A DNA stretch of 64,000 bases from Paralvinella palmiformis (lineage: Eukaryota; Annelida; Polychaeta; Terebellida; Alvinellidae): contig JAODUP010000189.1 of the NCBI GenBank assembly GCA_025642065.1, positions 500,001-564,000 of the forward strand, written 5' to 3'. Below are positions 59,916 through 64,000 of the stretch, in pieces (position 1 is the stretch's first letter; every line of letters begins with the position of its first letter). The position numbers and the translations under genes are program-made. A model generated the notes under the pieces. The model saw nothing but the letters and a program-made list of their open reading frames with translations. It made no database searches and was not told the DNA's origin.

Positions 59916-62900
59916 CTGGTAAGTAAAACAAAACAAACAAAAAAGACATCAGCGTTCTCTTCAAAGCACTCTTAAAATATACAAACGTAAAATATAAAAA
60001 AAAACAATAGGGACAAACGTAAATAGTTTCTGTAGATCAGTCTTATTTGGTGACGAGGAAACTTGGTAACTCCGTTATTTTGGACAAACTTATTAAGAGA
60101 AAAATGTTAAAAACTTCAGCACGGAACATTTCAAAGCAAACCATCATTGTGTAGCAGTCTCGTATCTTCTGAAATGGAGTGAATCTGAAGCAGACAAGAT
60201 CGTTTACTAATGTAATTTTAGTAATTAATGAATTATCAATTTCAGCCATGAGGGTGGTCTTTGGATAAAACTCCCCTGAAAATTAGGGAAGAAAATTTAC
60301 CTACTCCAAGTGCCTGCTGGGAATACCTACTCCGAGTAATTTATATTCCAACTAGGATTGTCATGATAAGAAATATTTGTGAATTAAAAAATTAAATGGT
60401 ATACTGATTTGTAGATTAATTTTTTTGTAGCAAACTTCAATTCCAATTCTAAGTTTATCAATTCCAATTCCATTTTTTTAAATAAGCAATTCCGGAATTG
60501 AATTGACCCCATCTCTGAACTGGGGTGCTGTAAGACCCCAAGAGGAGAACAAATTGGCGTTTTGTCCATTTTTAGCATAATCTAAGACTACTTGAGTGGC
60601 GATAAAATATGTAATTTGCCACAGAAATTTTCTTCAAACCATCAGTTTGATCCACTCCCCATTTCTAAAAACGTTACTTTCAGCTCAGGAAAAAACAGAA
60701 ATCTGGCAAAAATGGAAAAAAGTGGCAAGCTAAAGAGAAATTGCAATTACACATGTAGGTAAAATTAAACTTTATAAAAGCAGAGGTATAACGGTATGTT
60801 TTCATCCTGAATTTCTCTTCTTGGGACATACACGTGGATATTTATACATATCAGATACTATAGTAATAATAATAATAACAACAATAATAATAATAATGTG
60901 TGACATTTTTATAGCACCCTATCCAGTTAGATAGCTGCTCTAAGGCGCTGTATTATTATCCCTGACTCGGACATGTTCCAATCCATCACACATCTCAACT
61001 CTCAAGGTAACATACAATGCATGCTGCTATTAAAGGCGCATGGCATTACTCAAACACATAGACATCATGTCCTGTCAGGTTCTCATTTTTATAGGTGAGC
61101 GAACCAGTCACCACATGACAGCATTGCAGCTCCCGGAGCCCCGAACTTATAACCCCTCGGCTACGAATCCTACGCTCTAACTAACTGCACCATCAAGGCT
61201 CGGTCAAATGTATTGCTGGCTGAAAACAGGACCACTGTCAGAACCTGAACTAAGGTCATTCTTGGCAAATCCTAATGATCCATTCTTGATACCAGATGGC
61301 ACAAAAGTGAGTTTACTGATTAAGGTAGAATTTGAACAAAAGACTAATAGTGGTAAATGTACAAAGCATATGTACAGAAGTTGTGTACAAGGCCATGATT
61401 ATGAAGGTGTTAAAATAACAAAATACATCAAACAAAGGGGAAAGGATACCATCAATTCTTATTTTACAAAGAAGTTTGGCAAAAAGTAAGTTATCAGTTC
61501 ATCAATTTGTCATAAAATATGACAAACTTATCCAGACAAATTTAACCAGACAAATCACTGAACTGTCAGCGGCCAAGCATTGGATACTTCTACTCCTAAG
61601 CTTAGGACTGGATGATGAAATCCTGTCTAATCCAACAGCAATTCATGCAGGATTCATACACATTTTGACATCCCAAATACTATGACTTTCCATGACTTTC
61701 AATGTCAAATTCCAGGACGATTTCAACGAATTCACGAACTCTTAATGCACAAAAATATACACCAATATTTTCAATGAAAGCAGGAGCGCAGTGGACAGAC
61801 ATCAAAGTAATACAAACACTGACTTGACATTTAGGAAGAAGTGTAATGACAGAATTCCTGTGTGCTCATAATTGGAAATATAGATCTACATTAAATTTAT
61901 AATTATGAACGTCAAAATTCCAGGACTTTCTAGGACTTTTATAAATATTCCAGGATTTTCCAGGCCGGGGATCCAAATTTTCAAATTCCAGGACTTTCAG
62001 GTTTTCAAGGACCTGGGCATACCCTGTCAAGCTGCTGACTTCATAATATAATTTTTTTAATTCAAACCAAGGTCGTTTCAAAACTTTTATATGCATACTG
62101 CTATGTATCATCAAGACAATCATTGAGCAAATATTTGTGGAAGTGAGGGAGAATCAACCCAAACTTACTGGCCCATAGAATAGCCTACATTAATAGTATT
62201 AGTAAATTAAAATGTTACAAATATCAGCCTATATACTGTATAGTTTGCTTGTAAAATCAGGTGGCCCTCATATTTTACCATGCCTGTGTAAGGTTCCCTC
62301 ATTTATCGTATTGGGAACTGCACTAGCCTATACGTGTTGTATTTAAATCCCATCTCACTTTGACGGTATAAATTTAATATGTTGGTATCATATGGTGACT
62401 GAAATTTTGAATTATATGATGACATAAAGACAAAAGTTCCTATAATTGTTCAGTTTATAATAACACAAGGGATATGGCCATTTTCACAGCAATTCACGTC
62501 ATTTCAATATTATGCGTAGATAAGCAAAACCAAAAAGTAGGAAAAACCATGAAATAGGAGAAAAAGTAGGATCGCTGGACAGTCTACTAATGGATTATTA
62601 TAATACATTTTAATATAATATTAAGGAGAAAAAATGGACCTAATTGCTTATTTTAAATCTTTAATAAATGTTAAGGAGAAAAAGTAGATTGGAATTACTA
62701 TGGATCCAATGATACATTTAATAAAATTTTAAAAAATAGGATCCCCCACATAATGGATTATTATAAAAAAAATTTAAATATAATACAAGGAAAAAAATTT
62801 TGGGTCGCTGGCAGTCTAAAACGGGTATTGTTATACGAAACATTTTAATCTAATATAAAGGGGAGAAAAAGGGTGGGATCGCTGGACCCTGGTCACGGAG

Positions 62901-63117
62901 TTTTCTTTACATTCTATCTGATTTCACATTCATCACAAATAGATCAAATAATCAAAAGACAATTATAAGACAAGGATCGGTACTCACCATACAAAGTAAC
63001 ATTGTTTTTGGAGAACTTCGGCTTAATCTCACTTGACCTTTGGCTGTATGTCCAACCAGTAGGCTCAAAGGCCAGAACTTCGTCGAAGCTCCACTGAAGC
63101 AGATATTCACTAAGACC
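59758..63117 (-). CDS. DCLRE1A: DNA cross-link repair 1A protein (SNM1A), C-terminal 95 residues, two exons
   Basis: Two exons join in phase: 63117-62988 (phase 0 in, phase 1 out) and 59915-59758. Together they read GLSEYLLQWSFDEVLAFEP TGWTYSQ through NVTLY-GIPYSEHSS to the stop. In SNM1A the same order (LAFxPTGWT, then a short acidic/basic loop, then IxxYGIPYSEHSSYLEMK) ends the beta-CASP domain. The enzyme is a 5' exonuclease that acts in the nucleus on interstrand cross-links (family knowledge). The metallo-beta-lactamase part and the N-terminus lie beyond the right edge. The 3.07-kb intron holds a SINE and an unexplained antisense frame. Confidence 0.93.
60857..61204 (-). repeat. SINE-C, full length, tRNA head with LINE-type tail
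   Basis: On the minus strand the head is tRNA-like (A box 'ggtgcagttagttagagcg', B box 'aagttcggggctc'), followed by a ~200-bp body, the 'tacagcgccttagagcagc' block, 'gggtgctataaaaatg' and an (ATT)n tail. The 3' part resembles the LINE/SINE tails at 3638 and 15634, suggesting it borrowed the 3' end recognised by a LINE partner. Confidence 0.6.
61208..61685 (+). other. Unassigned open frames antisense to the DCLRE1A intron
   Basis: A 93-residue frame (61208-61489) rich in Lys and Thr starts 4 bp after a SINE. It ends at 'ggcaaaaa|gtaagt', which looks like a splice donor. A second frame (61476-61685) follows. Composition is protein-like (YCWLKTGPLSEPELRSFLA, NDPFLIPDGTK), but I recognise no domain. 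It could be a transposon ORF fragment or an exon of an antisense gene. Confidence 0.3.
62988..63117 (-). CDS. DCLRE1A: DCLRE1A/SNM1A penultimate coding exon
   Basis: Acceptor 'tttacag' on the minus strand, donor 'tatg|gtgagt'. Encodes GLSEYLLQWSFDEVLAFEPT and GWTYSQRSSE to NNVTLY. The FxPTGWT block is diagnostic for SNM1-type proteins. Confidence 0.92.
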
Positions 63118-64000
63118 CTGTAAATAAATGCATACATTATAAATAACTCTTGCTGGGTATTCGTAGAGTACTTAGCAAATAAACATTGGCCTTTGATATA
63201 CATACAGCACAAGTTAGGCTGAATCAACCAAATGATCTCCCAAGGTAATGAGGTGAAATGAAAGATGAACCATCATTCACACATCACCAGGAATCTGAAT
63301 CACAGATGTCTGCAGCCACTTGTATTACCAATCAAGGAGATGCTCCATGACAGTGTTTACATCCGGAAAAAAATAATTGGGTAGGCACAAATGGAACTTG
63401 GACTCAAGCATTGAAAGCAGTGCTGAAGGGATGAAGCCAAAGGTGAGAGCACTATGGGGTGATTTTTATTTACAAAAACCAACACATTTTATAGTAAGAA
63501 TAAGTCAGAAAAATATCTGCCTGCTGGCTGCAGACACTGCACTGTAGCCAAAACGATGCTGATTTATATATGGTAAATTGCATGATCTACTACTTTGGTC
63601 TATTATTAGGTCTATGATGATGGGGCCAACTTACCGACAAATAGTAGCCAAGGAATTTACAAGTATATCAATCATTGATAATCATTGCTTTTTTCTTCTC
63701 ATGTCCCCTGAAGCATCATTTCAAGGGATACAGTTTTTGAAAGTGACCCCAACTTTTTTTTAGGTAGGTACCACTACTCAAATACTTGTTTTGGTAGGCA
63801 CTTTTACCCATTTTACCCTCTAGCAGAAACCCTGCATGAGGTGCTCAGTAAAATAGCATAAGCCAAAGTGGATTAAACAATAACGCACAAGTTTCTGATG
63901 TTCATTACTGGGCTCATTCCCACAATATCCAGGTATGTTTACCAAAAAAAAAAATACATCTTTGGTAATAGTTAAAGAATACTGTACGATGAAGCCATCG
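63118..64000 (-). other. Intron of DCLRE1A reaching the right edge
   Basis: No upstream DCLRE1A exon was recognised in these 0.9 kb. The next exon should lie beyond the window. Short frames (e.g. 63578-63763, plus) have no recognised motif. Confidence 0.6.

Larger units (their letters stand above)
59916..62987 (-). other. Intron of DCLRE1A
   Basis: Bounded by 'tatg|gtgagt' and 'acttaccag' on the minus strand. Contains the SINE-C copy (60857-61204), a plus-strand open frame at 61208-61685 and AT-rich sequence with repeated 'aaggagaaaaa...tagga' blocks at 62530-62880. Confidence 0.8.

Noticed and set aside
60043..60249. 68-residue minus-strand frame between the two DCLRE1A exons
   Set aside because: The flanking exons join in phase and match the family without any insertion, so an extra exon is not needed.

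Overview
The window is nuclear DNA from an invertebrate animal. It is AT-rich, has GT-AG spliced genes, long (TA)n/(CA)n/(CT)n microsatellites, tRNA-derived SINEs and decayed LINE, LTR and DNA transposons. The gene and repeat content, including an intronless GT77-type glycosyltransferase and (ATT)n-tailed repeats ending near a 'ctctaaggcgctgta'-like motif, suggests a lophotrochozoan, most likely a mollusc. The phylum is an inference. There are no bacterial-type operons, rRNA genes, CRISPR arrays or convincing functional tRNA genes.

Layout. (1) Bases 1-14446 hold no exon I can support. They contain microsatellites, SINEs and two CpG-rich patches, and are probably intron or 5' region of the next gene. 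(2) 14447-22473, plus strand: the last 12 coding exons of a misshapen/MAP4K4/TNIK/MINK-type Ste20 kinase, coding for the end of the linker and the whole citron-homology (CNH) domain. The kinase domain lies left of the window. (3) 22474-34619: 3' UTR, a decayed hAT transposase, SINEs, a CR1/L2-like LINE remnant and simple repeats. (4) 34620-36080, minus strand: a complete intronless 486-residue Golgi-type nucleotide-diphospho-sugar transferase. (5) 36081-41181: a (TA)n-bounded segment with terminal inverted repeats, two SINE copies and a foldback repeat. (6) 41182-51185: a THAP zinc-finger first exon, a LINE remnant, then a 1.73-kb unit repeated about 2.5 times in tandem. Each unit carries what looks like the same frameshifted 3' exon of a THAP protein. 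(7) 52926-58487: two Ty3/gypsy elements, a minus-strand pol fragment with a probable LTR, abutting a plus-strand element with decayed gag-pol and a 170-bp 3' LTR. (8) 59758-63117, minus strand: the last two coding exons of DCLRE1A/SNM1A (beta-CASP DNA cross-link repair nuclease). The gene continues past the right edge.

The three host genes (signalling kinase, glycosyltransferase, DNA-repair nuclease) show no functional link. The most unusual feature is the tandem THAP-like array. Several dispersed repeat families and inverted-repeat structures also merit a second look.
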